This document shows, piece after piece, positions 15,570 to 23,382 of a stretch of DNA of 64,000 bases. The DNA comes from JAFLCL01 sp964502175 (lineage in GTDB: Bacteria; Myxococcota_A; Polyangia; Polyangiales; Sandaracinaceae): NCBI GenBank assembly GCA_964502175.1, contig CAZCVE010000001.1:264121-328120 (forward strand). Direction: 5' to 3'. Each line of letters begins with the position of its first letter. Position 1 is the stretch's first letter. The translations under genes were made by a program, and so were the position numbers. The notes below the pieces were generated by a model. It had not been told where the DNA came from, ran no database searches, and saw only the letters and a program-made list of their open reading frames with translations.

Positions 15570-16506
15570 GTGCTCGTGACCGGCGCGCTCGAGCCGCGCG
15601 GATCGCGGAGGAGGCTCTGGATCGCGCTCGCGCTGACCCTCGGCTCGTCCTCGCGACCGCAGCGTCGGTCTCGTGGCGACGGCCCTTCGTCGACGAGGCG
15701 ACGTTCGAGCGCGTGGCGCGCGACACGACCGACGCGCTCCGCGAGGCGCGTCGACACGACTGCCCGCGACCGGTGCTGCGAGGTGTGCCGATCGACGGTG
15801 ACGGAACGGACGCGCTCGCCGCGGCCCTCGATCCGCGCGGCCGATTCGCGTCGTGCGCGCAGCTCGTCGCATCGCAGCCAGACGCCGTGATGGACGCGCT
15901 GATCTCGCGCTCTCCCCCGCGGAGCTGCCAGACCTCGACGCCAAGCAAGAGGTCGACGTCACCATCGCTTTCGCCGCGATGGCGCGGCCGCGCTTGCTCG
16001 CTCTGTGTGAGGGGACGACGACGAGCGAAGCGTGCTGGCATGCGCTGGAGGCCGAGGTCGCGCGCGCCGAGGCAGACGCGTCGGGCGTGCAGGTCGCGAG
16101 GATCTTCCCGCAAGCCGCGCACGACGACACGCTCCGGGTGCTCTATGCGATCGGCCTCCCTGCGTTCGCGCGGTACGTGCGACGAGGCCTCCAGTCGCAC
16201 GCCGCGGTGCGCGCGCTGCCCGTGCTCTTCGTTCATCGCAGGCTCGCGCTCGCGGGCACGTGCCCCGATGCGCCGACGCTCGAGGCCGCCATCGCATCTC
16301 TCCCGCTCGCCGACGGCTTCGGTGGGCGCTTCGAGGTGCTGCCCTCCACGCTCGCGTACCGCCCGCTCGACGTCTGCGCGCCCGCGTGGCTCGCGCCGAC
16401 GGGCGCAGGTCGCGTGCGGCTGCCGTTGCTCGACGCTTATTGCCCCGCGTTCGCGGTGAGCGACGCGCCCGTGCCGGTGCCGGTCGAGCCCACGAACGAA
16501 CAATGA
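15570..16506 (+). pseudogene. Gene broken by two apparent frameshifts; exported or membrane-anchored protein
   Basis: Three successive frames give one continuous protein-like sequence. From a GTG at 15570 or 15576 the first frame gives a basic stretch and the hydrophobic LWIALALTLG. Near 15640-15645 the natural continuation moves to the next frame (LVLATAASVSWRRPFVDEA), and this frame stays plausible to about 15905. At the CCCCC run at 15914-15918 it moves again, to PAELPDLDAKQEVDVTIAF, ending at 16506. Both shifts need one missing base. They could be assembly errors at homopolymers, real decay, or -1 frameshifting. Corrected, the protein would be about 310 residues with one N-terminal membrane anchor or signal and several Cys. 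I do not recognise the family. Confidence 0.6.
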
Positions 16507-16584
16507 GCGCGACACGCCGTGGGCGCGCTCGCCCGCCGAAGACGCTGACTGGTTCGATCGGATCGGTCGGCTACGCTCGCGGCG

Positions 16585-17721
16585 ATGTCCGCCCGCGCTG
16601 CCCGTGTGTCGATCCTCGTGCCCCTGCTCGCGCTCGCGACCACGGCGTGCAGCGGGAGTGACGACGAGCCGCGGGATCGCCCTCGCCCCACGTCGACGTC
16701 GAGCGAGGCGCACGAAGGGCAGCACGACGAGGTCCCTCCCACGACGGCTCCGCGCACCGAGGTCCCGCTGCTGCGCGCCGAGCGTTCGCTGATGAGCACC
16801 GTCTACCAGATCAGCGTGGTCGGAGACGACGACGAGGCCGCGCAGTCGGCGATGGGCCACGCGCTCGACGAGATCGAGCGCCTCGAGACCGTGCTCTCCG
16901 AGTGGCGCGAGGACAGCGAGATCTCGCGCATCAACGCCGCGTCCGGGCGCGAGCCCGTGCACGTCGGCCCCGAGACGATGGCGATCATCGACTCGGGCCT
17001 GCGCACGGCCGAGCAGACGGGCGGCGCGTTCGACATCACGTGGGCCGCCCTGCGCGGGCTCTACCTGTTCCAGCGCGGACAGGAGCGCGTGCCGACGGAC
17101 GCCGAGATCGCAGAGCGCCTTCCGCTCGTGGGCTACCGCGACGTCGTCGTCGATCACGAAGCCAGCACCGTGTTCTTGCGTCGCGCGGGGATGGCGATCG
17201 GAACGGGCGGCATCGCCAAGGGCTACGCGCTCGATCGCGCGCAGGAGATCCTCGTCCGCGAGGGCTTCCCGGACTTCATGATCTTCGGCGGCGGTCAGGT
17301 ACAGCTCCACGGCCGGCGTGGTGATCGCGTGTGGCGCGTGGGCATCCAGCATCCGCGGCGCGACGACTACATCGCCTACCTCGACGCGACCGACTGCGCG
17401 ATCGCGACCTCGGGTGACTACGAGCACTCGTTCATCGACGACGAGGGCCGACGCTGGCACCACATCATCGATCTCTCCACGGGCCGTCCCGCCGAGGGCG
17501 TGGTGCAGGTCACGGTGATCACGCGCACCGGCCTCGACGCGGACGCGATCGACACGGGCTGCTTCATCATGGGCGTCGAGCGCTGCCTCGAGATGTTCTC
17601 GCGCATGCCTGGCTACGACGCGGTGATCGTCGACGCGGACATGCGGGTGCACATGACGCCGGGCGCGCGCGACCGCGTGACCTTCCGCGTCCCGCTCGAC
17701 GACGGCCGCATTCCCTTGTGA
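16585..17721 (+). CDS. apbE: FAD:protein FMN transferase (ApbE family lipoprotein)
   Basis: A 378-residue lipoprotein (lipobox TTACSG) followed by a low-complexity linker and an ApbE domain. Hallmarks include MSTVYQISV, the LSEWREDSEISRIN segment, GGAFDITWAAL, GTGGIAKGYALDRAQ, the DFMIFGGGQV strand, and HHIIDLSTGRP with the Mg-binding region DAIDTGCFIMG. ApbE moves FMN from FAD onto Thr residues of periplasmic flavoproteins such as RnfG and NqrC. No such target is encoded nearby. A TACGCT word 7 bases before the ATG resembles a -10 element, so the transcript may be leaderless. The usual family length is about 330-350, the excess being the linker. Confidence 0.93.
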   Translation: MSARAARVSILVPLLALATTACSGSDDEPRDRPRPTSTSSEAHEGQHDEVPPTTAPRTEVPLLRAERSLMSTVYQISVVGDDDEAAQSAMGHALDEIERLETVLSEWREDSEISRINAASGREPVHVGPETMAIIDSGLRTAEQTGGAFDITWAALRGLYLFQRGQERVPTDAEIAERLPLVGYRDVVVDHEASTVFLRRAGMAIGTGGIAKGYALDRAQEILVREGFPDFMIFGGGQVQLHGRRGDRVWRVGIQHPRRDDYIAYLDATDCAIATSGDYEHSFIDDEGRRWHHIIDLSTGRPAEGVVQVTVITRTGLDADAIDTGCFIMGVERCLEMFSRMPGYDAVIVDADMRVHMTPGARDRVTFRVPLDDGRIPL

Positions 17722-17739
17722 GCGCGCGTCTCCACGCGA

Positions 17740-18114
17740 TCAGGGCATGCAGAGGCCACACGCGCCCGCTGGCGCTGGCGTGATGCCCGCGGGCGGCGGC
17801 GTGCCCCTCGGTCGAAGGGACCACACCTCGTCGCGCACGTGACAGCCCGCGCACGCCGCGTCCGCGAGGCCGAGGCACTCGGCCGTCGTGGCGGGGATGA
17901 GACCCTCAGGCCCGATCGGCATCACGCAGCCCGTGTCTTCGAGCGTCCACGCGTCGGGCCGCACGAACGCATCGTGCGTGTGTGCGTCGGACGTCGGCGT
18001 CGAGCGCGCATCGATCGTGACGTCCGCATCGACCGTCGACTCGAGCCCGTGCGTCGACGAGCACCCCGTGAGCACGAGCGCGACGGCGAGCATCCTTCGA
18101 AGGTCTTCGTTCAC
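17740..18114 (-). CDS. Small lipoprotein with CxxCH motif
   Basis: About 124 residues. The N-terminus has a hydrophobic stretch LAVALVLTGCSS with a lipobox. An Asp/Thr/His-rich spacer follows (containing HDAFVRPDAW). The C-terminal domain has CLGLADAACAGCHVRDEVW, with a CxxCH motif as in c-type cytochromes, and a final CGLCMP. A GTG at 18114 gives the best signal peptide; an ATG at 18144 or 18093 is possible. No clear ribosome site is seen for any. Haem attachment is possible but the domain is much smaller than most cytochromes. Function unknown. Confidence 0.62.
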   Translation of the reverse strand: MNEDLRRMLAVALVLTGCSSTHGLESTVDADVTIDARSTPTSDAHTHDAFVRPDAWTLEDTGCVMPIGPEGLIPATTAECLGLADAACAGCHVRDEVWSLRPRGTPPPAGITPAPAGACGLCMP

Positions 18115-18147
18115 GCGCGTCAGGTACCGGAGCGACCTCGCCACGGC

Positions 18148-18240
18148 TCACGACGACGATCGAATGGCTCCACGCGCACGGCGACGCGCGAGCATCGCGA
18201 GACCCAAGAGAGACACGAGCGCGCGTCGACGGTGCGTCTC
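18148..18240 (-). pseudogene. Relic resembling a MYXO-CTERM tail
   Basis: On the minus strand this stretch reads HRRRALVSLLGLAMLARRRA followed by a few polar residues and a stop. A short hydrophobic helix followed by Arg cluster is the layout of myxobacterial C-terminal sorting tails. No full-length gene precedes it: upstream in this frame lies intergenic DNA and then the antisense of other genes. It may be the remnant of a deleted surface-protein gene, or chance. Confidence 0.3.
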
Positions 18241-18313
18241 CCCGTGATGCGGCCGCCAGGTGCGGCGGATCGGCGGAAAAGCGTGCGTCTCCTCTCGTGA
18301 GCCCTGCCGCCAG

Positions 18314-18336
18314 AGTGAGAAGTAGGACTTCTCACT
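18314..18336. promoter_or_regulatory. Perfect 10-bp inverted repeat upstream of the carotenoid oxygenase operon
   Basis: Arms AGTGAGAAGT and ACTTCTCACT are perfectly complementary with a 3-base spacer (AGG). The element lies 36 bases before the lipoprotein start at 18373 and is clearly less GC-rich than its surroundings. Position, symmetry and lack of a T-run favour a protein-binding operator over a terminator. No regulator gene is adjacent. Confidence 0.6.
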
Positions 18337-18372
18337 TGCGGGATGGGCGCGACGTCGGATAGGACGCGCTTC

Positions 18373-18972
18373 ATGAGCCACCTCCCTCGCCCCGCGGCCT
18401 TCGCGCTCCTCCTCTCGTGTCTCTCCGGCTGCGGCGGCTCGGACGCCTCGCCCGATGCCTTCACGCCGGCGCCCGACGCGTTCACCGCCGAGACGCCCGA
18501 TGCGTTCACGCCGACGGATCCGCCCGACGCGTTCGTGAACGCGCTCGACGCGAACCACGACGCGGCCACGCCTGCGGGCGCGGGATCGATCACGGGCGAC
18601 GTCACGCGCAGCGCGATGCCGGCGGCGGGCGGGCGCGGAGACCTCTACATCGCGGTGTTCACGTCGGATCCCGTGACCGATCGCGACGGCGCGATGAACG
18701 TGGCGAACGCGCGCATCGACGACGTCGACATGAGCGCCGCGAGCGCGCGCGTGCCGTACACGGTGCTCGGCATCCCGACGCGCAGCGAGCCCTACTACGT
18801 CACCGCGTTCCTCGACGACAATCACACGGTGGACGCCACGGACCCGTCGCGCGCAGGCCCCGACCGCGGCGACCTCGTCGCGCTCGATGGGTTCAGCTCC
18901 GTCTCGGTCGAGGTGTCGGACGCCACGCCGGTCGATCTCGATCTCGACCTCAACTTCAACCTGCCCTTCTGA
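18373..18972 (+). CDS. Lipoprotein with DAF-type spacer, first gene of the carotenoid oxygenase operon
   Basis: A 199-residue lipoprotein: signal LLLSCLSGCGG, then a spacer with four copies of a P/T-DAF unit (residues about 26-62). The C-terminal beta-rich domain (GSITGDVTRS, GRGDLYIAVFTSD, YYVTAFLDDNHTVD) resembles a transthyretin/prealbumin-like or cupredoxin-like sandwich. The same arrangement (GxLYVAVF and FLDDNG) is seen in small lipoproteins of unknown function. It ends 11 bases before the Tat-exported carotenoid oxygenase, so the two likely form an operon. They might act together at the cell surface. Confidence 0.75.
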   Translation: MSHLPRPAAFALLLSCLSGCGGSDASPDAFTPAPDAFTAETPDAFTPTDPPDAFVNALDANHDAATPAGAGSITGDVTRSAMPAAGGRGDLYIAVFTSDPVTDRDGAMNVANARIDDVDMSAASARVPYTVLGIPTRSEPYYVTAFLDDNHTVDATDPSRAGPDRGDLVALDGFSSVSVEVSDATPVDLDLDLNFNLPF

Positions 18973-18983
18973 GCGAGGCGACG

Positions 18984-20423
18984 ATGACGCAGCGAACCGA
19001 CCCTCGGCGCGATCTGAATCGACGCGATCTCTTCCGTCTCGCGGGCGCCTCGGGCGCTTCGTACCTGTTCGCCCACGCGTTCGGCGGCTGCGTGTCCGAG
19101 CCCGTGCCCGCGCTGCCACAGGACGCGATGGGTCGCTGGTGGCTCAGCGACAACTACGCGCCGGTGCTCGACGAGATCGAGGCGCTCGATCTCGAGATCG
19201 AGGGCGCGCTGCCGCCGGAGCTCACGGGCACGCTCGTGCGCAACGGCTCGAACCCCGCGCTGAGCGAGTCGCTCCACTGGTTCACGGGCGACGGCATGCT
19301 GCACGGCGTGACGCTCGCGGCGGGCCGTGCGCTCTCGTACCGCAACCGCTTCATCGACACGCTCGCGCTGCGGAACGGGATGCCCGACAACCTCGGCGCC
19401 AACCGCGCGAACACGTCGATCCGCACGCACGCGGGCAAGCTCCTCGCGCTCTACGAGGTGGCCGTTCCGCACGAGATCGATCCCGCGACGCTCGCGACGC
19501 GCGGTGAGTACGACTTCGGCGGTCAGCTGCGGCGCCCGATGTCGGCGCACCCGAAGATCGATCCCGTGACCGGCGAGATGTTCTTCATCGGCTACGCGCC
19601 GTTCGCGCCGCTCCTCACATACCACGTGGTCGACGCGTCGGGCGCGCTGGTGCGCAGCCTCGAGGTCGACATCGACCACAGCTCGATGATGCACGACTTC
19701 CAGATCACCGAGCGCTGGGCGGTGATCTTCGATCTGCCGATCCACTTCGACACGGAGCAGCTCTCGGCCGGCTTCCCCTTCCGGTGGGCCCCCGAGGCAG
19801 GCGCGCGCATCGGCCTCCTTCGTCGCGACGGCAGCGATCCGACGGTGCGTTGGTTCGAGATCGACCTCTGCTTCATGTTCCACTCGTTCAACGCGTACGA
19901 GGGGAGCGACGGGCGCGTGATCATCGAGGGCTGTCGGCTGAATTCGCTGTGGGAGACGAGCATCTCGGACGCGTCGGGCACGCCGCGCCCGTGGCGCTGG
20001 ACGCTCGATCCGGAGAGCGGCACCTCGAGCGAGTCGCAACTCTTCGATGGGTCCGTCGACTTCCCGCAGATCGATCTGCGCAAGGTGGGGCGCGAGCACC
20101 GCATCGCGTACTCGCTGGGCTTCGATCCGGCGAGCACCGCCGAGATCGCGCAGCCGCTCTCGCTCACGAAGCACGACCGAACGAGCGGCGCGACGACACG
20201 CTGGCTCGCGCCGGCGGGGCACCAGCCCGACGAAGCGCTGTTCGTGCCTTTCGGCGACGCCGAAGACGACGGCTATTTGGTCACCATGGTCTTCGACGCG
20301 AGCCGCGCGCGCAGCTACCTCGCAGTGCTCGACGCGACCCGCGTGGAGGCCGGCCCGATCGCGAAGGTGTGGATGCCCCGCCGCGTCCCCTTCGGCTTCC
20401 ACGGAACGTGGATCCCGGGCTGA
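18984..20423 (+). CDS. Tat-exported carotenoid oxygenase (RPE65/CCD family)
   Basis: A 479-residue protein. The N-terminus contains a twin-arginine signal, LNRRDLFRLAGASGASYLFA, so export of a folded, metal-loaded enzyme is expected. The body matches carotenoid cleavage dioxygenases: LPPELTGTLVRNGSNPA, HWFTGDGMLHGV, then iron-ligand His regions in RPMSAHPKIDPVTGEM, DHSSMMHDFQIT and the HSFNAYEG motif. The final His is in FGFHGTWIPG at the C-terminus. These enzymes oxidatively cleave a double bond in carotenoids, apocarotenoids or stilbenes using non-haem Fe(II). The substrate here is unknown. It is the second gene behind the inverted repeat at 18314-18336. The length is normal for the family. 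Confidence 0.9.
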   Translation: MTQRTDPRRDLNRRDLFRLAGASGASYLFAHAFGGCVSEPVPALPQDAMGRWWLSDNYAPVLDEIEALDLEIEGALPPELTGTLVRNGSNPALSESLHWFTGDGMLHGVTLAAGRALSYRNRFIDTLALRNGMPDNLGANRANTSIRTHAGKLLALYEVAVPHEIDPATLATRGEYDFGGQLRRPMSAHPKIDPVTGEMFFIGYAPFAPLLTYHVVDASGALVRSLEVDIDHSSMMHDFQITERWAVIFDLPIHFDTEQLSAGFPFRWAPEAGARIGLLRRDGSDPTVRWFEIDLCFMFHSFNAYEGSDGRVIIEGCRLNSLWETSISDASGTPRPWRWTLDPESGTSSESQLFDGSVDFPQIDLRKVGREHRIAYSLGFDPASTAEIAQPLSLTKHDRTSGATTRWLAPAGHQPDEALFVPFGDAEDDGYLVTMVFDASRARSYLAVLDATRVEAGPIAKVWMPRRVPFGFHGTWIPG

Positions 20424-20427
20424 CGCG

Positions 20428-20727
20428 TCACGAAGGCAGAGAGACGCGCATGTAGAGCGTGCGCTTTCGGCCGCACGTCTTGCAGGCGAGCTCGACCTCG
20501 CGGAGGTCGTGCTTGGCGCGGTGCTCGTGCACGCGGAGCTCGCCGTCGCACGCGAGGCAGCGGTTCGTGAGCGCGCGGATCTCGATCACCGACGCCGTCG
20601 GGACCTCGAGCGGGCGCGATGGATGACCGCCCGTCTCGAGCGCGGCGAGCTTCTCGCGCGACTCGATGAGCTTGGCGACCTCGCGATCGTTCGCGCGTCG
20701 CTCGGTGCGCGGGCGCTTCTTGAACAT
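20428..20727 (-). CDS. Small zinc-ribbon protein
   Basis: A 99-residue protein with a charged helical N-terminus (about 45 residues) and two Cys pairs, CLAC and CKTC, about 30 residues apart. This is the spacing of a treble-clef or zinc-ribbon fold. There is no signal peptide, so it is cytoplasmic. The start ATG overlaps the stop of the upstream gene by one base (TGATG), so it is translationally coupled to it. Family not recognised; nucleic-acid or protein binding is a guess. Confidence 0.65.
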   Translation of the reverse strand: MFKKRPRTERRANDREVAKLIESREKLAALETGGHPSRPLEVPTASVIEIRALTNRCLACDGELRVHEHRAKHDLREVELACKTCGRKRTLYMRVSLPS

Positions 20728-21116
20728 CAGCTGGGCTCCTCGTCGCCGTGATCGATCGTGTCGTCGTCCTTCGAGAAGATGCGATCCCAGCCGTCGCGGA
20801 ACGCGCGCGTCGCGACCTTGGGAGGACGCCCGCGCGCGCTCGCGGGGCGCGCGTCGTGGAGCACCTCGACGTCGAACAGCGGCGTGCCCTCGCGGTGCGC
20901 GAGCGAGACCAGCTCACCGTGGAGCGGCTGACCCTCGCGCATCGCGCGCAGCGTGCCCGCCTCGATCGTGTCGCCGCGCTTGCGGAGCACATGCACACCT
21001 TGGCCGTCCTCGGTGCGCGCGTGCGGCAGGATGATGTCGTCGGGCGTGCCCGCGCGCGCCGCGAGCGGACCAGGCTCGGTCTTCGTCGCGTCGGGTCGTG
21101 GCGGGCTCGAGGCCAT
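20727..21116 (-). CDS. Hypothetical protein coupled to the zinc-ribbon gene
   Basis: A 129-residue soluble protein. The N-terminal 30 residues are Pro/Ala-rich. The middle has DDIILPHARTEDGQGVHVL and then GTLRAMREGQPLHGELVSL, which look like a small beta-barrel. The C-terminal 30 residues are Asp/Glu-rich after RAFRDGWDRIF. No family recognised. It is the first gene of a two-gene minus-strand operon with the zinc-ribbon protein and is divergent from the acetyltransferase, with about 46 bases between start codons. Confidence 0.6.
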   Translation of the reverse strand: MASSPPRPDATKTEPGPLAARAGTPDDIILPHARTEDGQGVHVLRKRGDTIEAGTLRAMREGQPLHGELVSLAHREGTPLFDVEVLHDARPASARGRPPKVATRAFRDGWDRIFSKDDDTIDHGDEEPS

Positions 21117-21162
21117 GGCGTCGATGATGGACCCAGGGCGGCGCGTGTGCGAGCGTCGCGCC

Positions 21163-21783
21163 GTGGCTGTGGAGATCCTTCCCTACGACGCGGGGCGACA
21201 CGAGGCAGGGGCATCACGCGCGCTGGGGGCCGCGTTCGCCGACGATCCGGCGATCCAGTACCTCCTCGGTCGACGCGACCTGAGGGGCACCGAGTGGTGC
21301 ATGCGACAAGGCGTGCGCCTCGCGCTCGCGCACGGCATCGGCTTCGTGGCGATCGAGGACGGCCGCGTGCTCGGTGGCTCGTTCTGGGTACCGCCCGGCG
21401 TGAGCCCGCTCGGCTCGACGATCCAGCAGCTGAAGATGGGCGGCTGGGAAGCGCCCGGCGTGCTCGGTCTCGGCGGTACGGCGCGCGAGCTGTGGCGCGA
21501 AGAAGATCTCGCGAAGCGATTCAAGAAACACCTCGCGACCCCGAGCTGGTACCTCGATCTCCTCGGCGTCGATCCGGCGGCGCAGGGCAAGGGCCTCGGC
21601 AAGACGCTCGTGCAGGGCATGCTCGATCGCGCCGATCGCGAGGCGAAGGGCGTCGTGCTGGTGACGCACAAGAAGGCGAACCTCGACTACTACCGGCGGC
21701 TCGGCTTCGAGGTGACGAGCGACGACACGCTGCGCGGCATCCCCACCGGATGGACGATGCGACGCGAGCCGCGCGCGAGCTGA
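21163..21783 (+). CDS. GNAT-family N-acetyltransferase
   Basis: About 206 residues. The acetyl-CoA site shows YLDLLGVDPAAQGKGLGKTL, containing the R/Q-x-x-G-x-G/A signature (QGKGLG). YYRRLGFEV near the C-terminus is the usual closing motif. An FVAIEDGRVLGGSFW strand pair precedes. Acetyl groups go to an amine or protein; the substrate cannot be predicted. GTG codons at 21163 and 21169 are the likely starts; the ATG at 21124 would leave only 7 bases to the divergent gene. The gene ends 3 bases before the MBOAT gene, so the two are almost certainly co-transcribed. Confidence 0.85.
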   Translation: MAVEILPYDAGRHEAGASRALGAAFADDPAIQYLLGRRDLRGTEWCMRQGVRLALAHGIGFVAIEDGRVLGGSFWVPPGVSPLGSTIQQLKMGGWEAPGVLGLGGTARELWREEDLAKRFKKHLATPSWYLDLLGVDPAAQGKGLGKTLVQGMLDRADREAKGVVLVTHKKANLDYYRRLGFEVTSDDTLRGIPTGWTMRREPRAS

Positions 21784-21786
21784 TCG

Positions 21787-22695
21787 ATGCTGCGGATCGG
21801 CGTCCCGGGCATCGCGCTGATCCTCGCGTGGGCCGTGCTGGGCGCGGTGTCGGGCGCGGTGTTCGGAGACGGCGCGAGCCGCGCGCGTCGTGCGATCGCT
21901 GGGCTCGGTGTGGCGTGCCTGATCGTCCTGCCGTTCCTCGCGCCCGACGACGAGACGCTCGCGCGCGGGCTCGCGGGCCTCGGCGCGATGCTCGCGGTGA
22001 TGCGCTACGTCGACGCGGCTCGAACGACGCGGCCCCCTCTCTTGCCGCAGGCGATCCTGTTCGTGCTGCCGGTCGACACGTTCTCCCTCGCGCACGCCAA
22101 GCCTCGCGTCGCGACCGAGTCGCTCTCTCGCGCGGCGCTGCACGCGCTCGTGCTCGGCGTGGGCGCGCTCTTCGTCTGGCTCGCTCCTCAGTCGATGCCG
22201 ATGCGCTGGCCGCTGCGGTGGCTCGGCGGCGTGCTCATCGCGTATGGCTACATCGACGTCATGGCGAGCCTCGCGCGCGCGCTGCTCGCCGCGATCGGCC
22301 TCGACGTCGCTCCGATGCAGCGCGATCCGATCTCGTCCAAGAGCGCGGCCGAGCACTGGGGCGAGCGATGGAACCGCGTGGTGAGCTCGTGGCTGCGGCG
22401 CAACGTGTTCCTGCCCGTCACGCGGCGCACGCGCTCGCCGCGCCTCGCGCTGATGGCGGCGTTCTCGTGGAGCGTCTTCCTCCACGCGTTCATGGTGCTC
22501 GCGGCGCTCGACGTGGTGAACGCGATCACGATGGGCGCGTACTTCGCCGTGCAGGGCCTGGCCGTTCTCGTCGAGACGAAGGTCCCCGTGGCGCGCTGGC
22601 CCGTGCCCGTGCAGCGCGCGTGGACGATCCTCCTCGTCGCCGGACCGAGCTGGCTCTTCGTGGGCCCGATGCTCGCGATGTTCGGCGTGCCCTGA
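21787..22695 (+). CDS. MBOAT-family membrane acyltransferase (wax-synthase-like)
   Basis: A 302-residue integral membrane protein with about seven or eight hydrophobic segments. The motif AEHWGERWNRVVSSWLRRNV matches the FWGRRWN-type signature of wax synthase-like membrane-bound O-acyltransferases. The conserved His appears in FSWSVFLHAFMVLAALD. Such enzymes esterify fatty alcohols or other hydroxyl compounds with acyl-CoA, making wax esters or storage lipids. The sequence is shorter than most MBOATs (350-450 residues), so it is a compact member. It is co-transcribed with the GNAT gene. The actual acceptor is unknown. Confidence 0.75.
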   Translation: MLRIGVPGIALILAWAVLGAVSGAVFGDGASRARRAIAGLGVACLIVLPFLAPDDETLARGLAGLGAMLAVMRYVDAARTTRPPLLPQAILFVLPVDTFSLAHAKPRVATESLSRAALHALVLGVGALFVWLAPQSMPMRWPLRWLGGVLIAYGYIDVMASLARALLAAIGLDVAPMQRDPISSKSAAEHWGERWNRVVSSWLRRNVFLPVTRRTRSPRLALMAAFSWSVFLHAFMVLAALDVVNAITMGAYFAVQGLAVLVETKVPVARWPVPVQRAWTILLVAGPSWLFVGPMLAMFGVP

Positions 22696-22712
22696 TCCGT
22701 CCTCGGGATCAG
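22692..22712. terminator. Short hairpin spanning two convergent stop codons
   Basis: A 7-bp stem CTGATCC/GGATCAG with a 7-base loop covers the stop codons of the MBOAT gene (22693-22695) and the convergent DUF2378-like gene (22709-22711). It could serve as a weak bidirectional terminator; there is no T-run. Confidence 0.4.
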
Positions 22713-23281
22713 TCTTCCGCGTCGTCGAGGCTCCACGCGCAGTGGTACGTCGCGCCGCGCGGCGAGACGTCGACCTTGATCTTCACGCGCGAGCGAGCTC
22801 CAGCGAGGAGGAGCTCTTCGATCGCGATGCGCAGCGTGCGCACCACGAGCTCCGGCGCGTTGGGCCAGTCGAGGGCGATGCGGGCGGTGCAATGCTCGGA
22901 GAACTCGAGGTGGACGCGGCCGTGGCTGTACGTCTTGCCGAAGAGCGTGGGCCCTCGCGTCATCAGCGCTTCGTCGGACGTGAAGCGCAGGAAGACGCGC
23001 CACACGGTGCCGAACGCGCGTCGCGAGCCGAGGCGCGACACCTCGTCGTTGAGCAGCTGCCAGTCGCGGCCGGTCACCTCGCCGCACGCCCGCGCGACGG
23101 CCTCGATCACGCGGATCGGCACCCAGTCGAGCGCGTTCGCGTGCGCGTACGCGTCTGCATCGGCGCGCGGCAACGTGGCGAGCGCGGCGTCGTACGCAGC
23201 CTGACCGACCGTCTCGATCAGCACGGCGCGGGTCTGCGCGATCACGGCACCGTAGATGGCCGGCTCGCGCGAGTCGCTCAT
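22709..23281 (-). CDS. DUF2378-like myxobacterial protein
   Basis: A 190-residue soluble protein. Length and pattern fit the DUF2378/TIGR02265 family, found as many paralogues in myxobacteria: a short helical N-terminus, PIRVIEAVARAC, a central LGSRRAFGTVWRVFLRFTSDEALMTR-like stretch, then YSHGRVHLEF and a C-terminal beta-hairpin ending in WSLDDAED. These proteins have no established biochemical role. I am moderately sure of the family because the assignment is from memory of its layout. It lies downstream of the four-gene envelope operon on the same strand, 89 bases after it. Confidence 0.6.
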   Translation of the reverse strand: MSDSREPAIYGAVIAQTRAVLIETVGQAAYDAALATLPRADADAYAHANALDWVPIRVIEAVARACGEVTGRDWQLLNDEVSRLGSRRAFGTVWRVFLRFTSDEALMTRGPTLFGKTYSHGRVHLEFSEHCTARIALDWPNAPELVVRTLRIAIEELLLAGARSRVKIKVDVSPRGATYHCAWSLDDAED

Positions 23282-23340
23282 GACCCGACCGTGTCGACCC
23301 CGTCCGAGTCGCGGCGGGCCGGACTCGAAGAGGACCGGCC

Positions 23341-23382
23341 CGTCAGAATCGGCCTCTCAGAAACGGTCCCTCAGAAACGGCC
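23341..23382. repeat. Three tandem 14-bp copies of a gene 3' end including its stop
   Basis: Three adjacent 14-base copies: CGTCAGAATCGGCC, TCTCAGAAACGGTC and CCTCAGAAACGGCC. On the minus strand each carries TTCTGA, and the copy at 23369-23382 provides the real last codons and stop (23371-23373) of the TPR/Thr-Gly gene. With a 14-base period the three TGA codons occupy three different frames. The same arrangement, with a different sequence and a 16-base period, is at 10445-10492. Confidence 0.82.
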
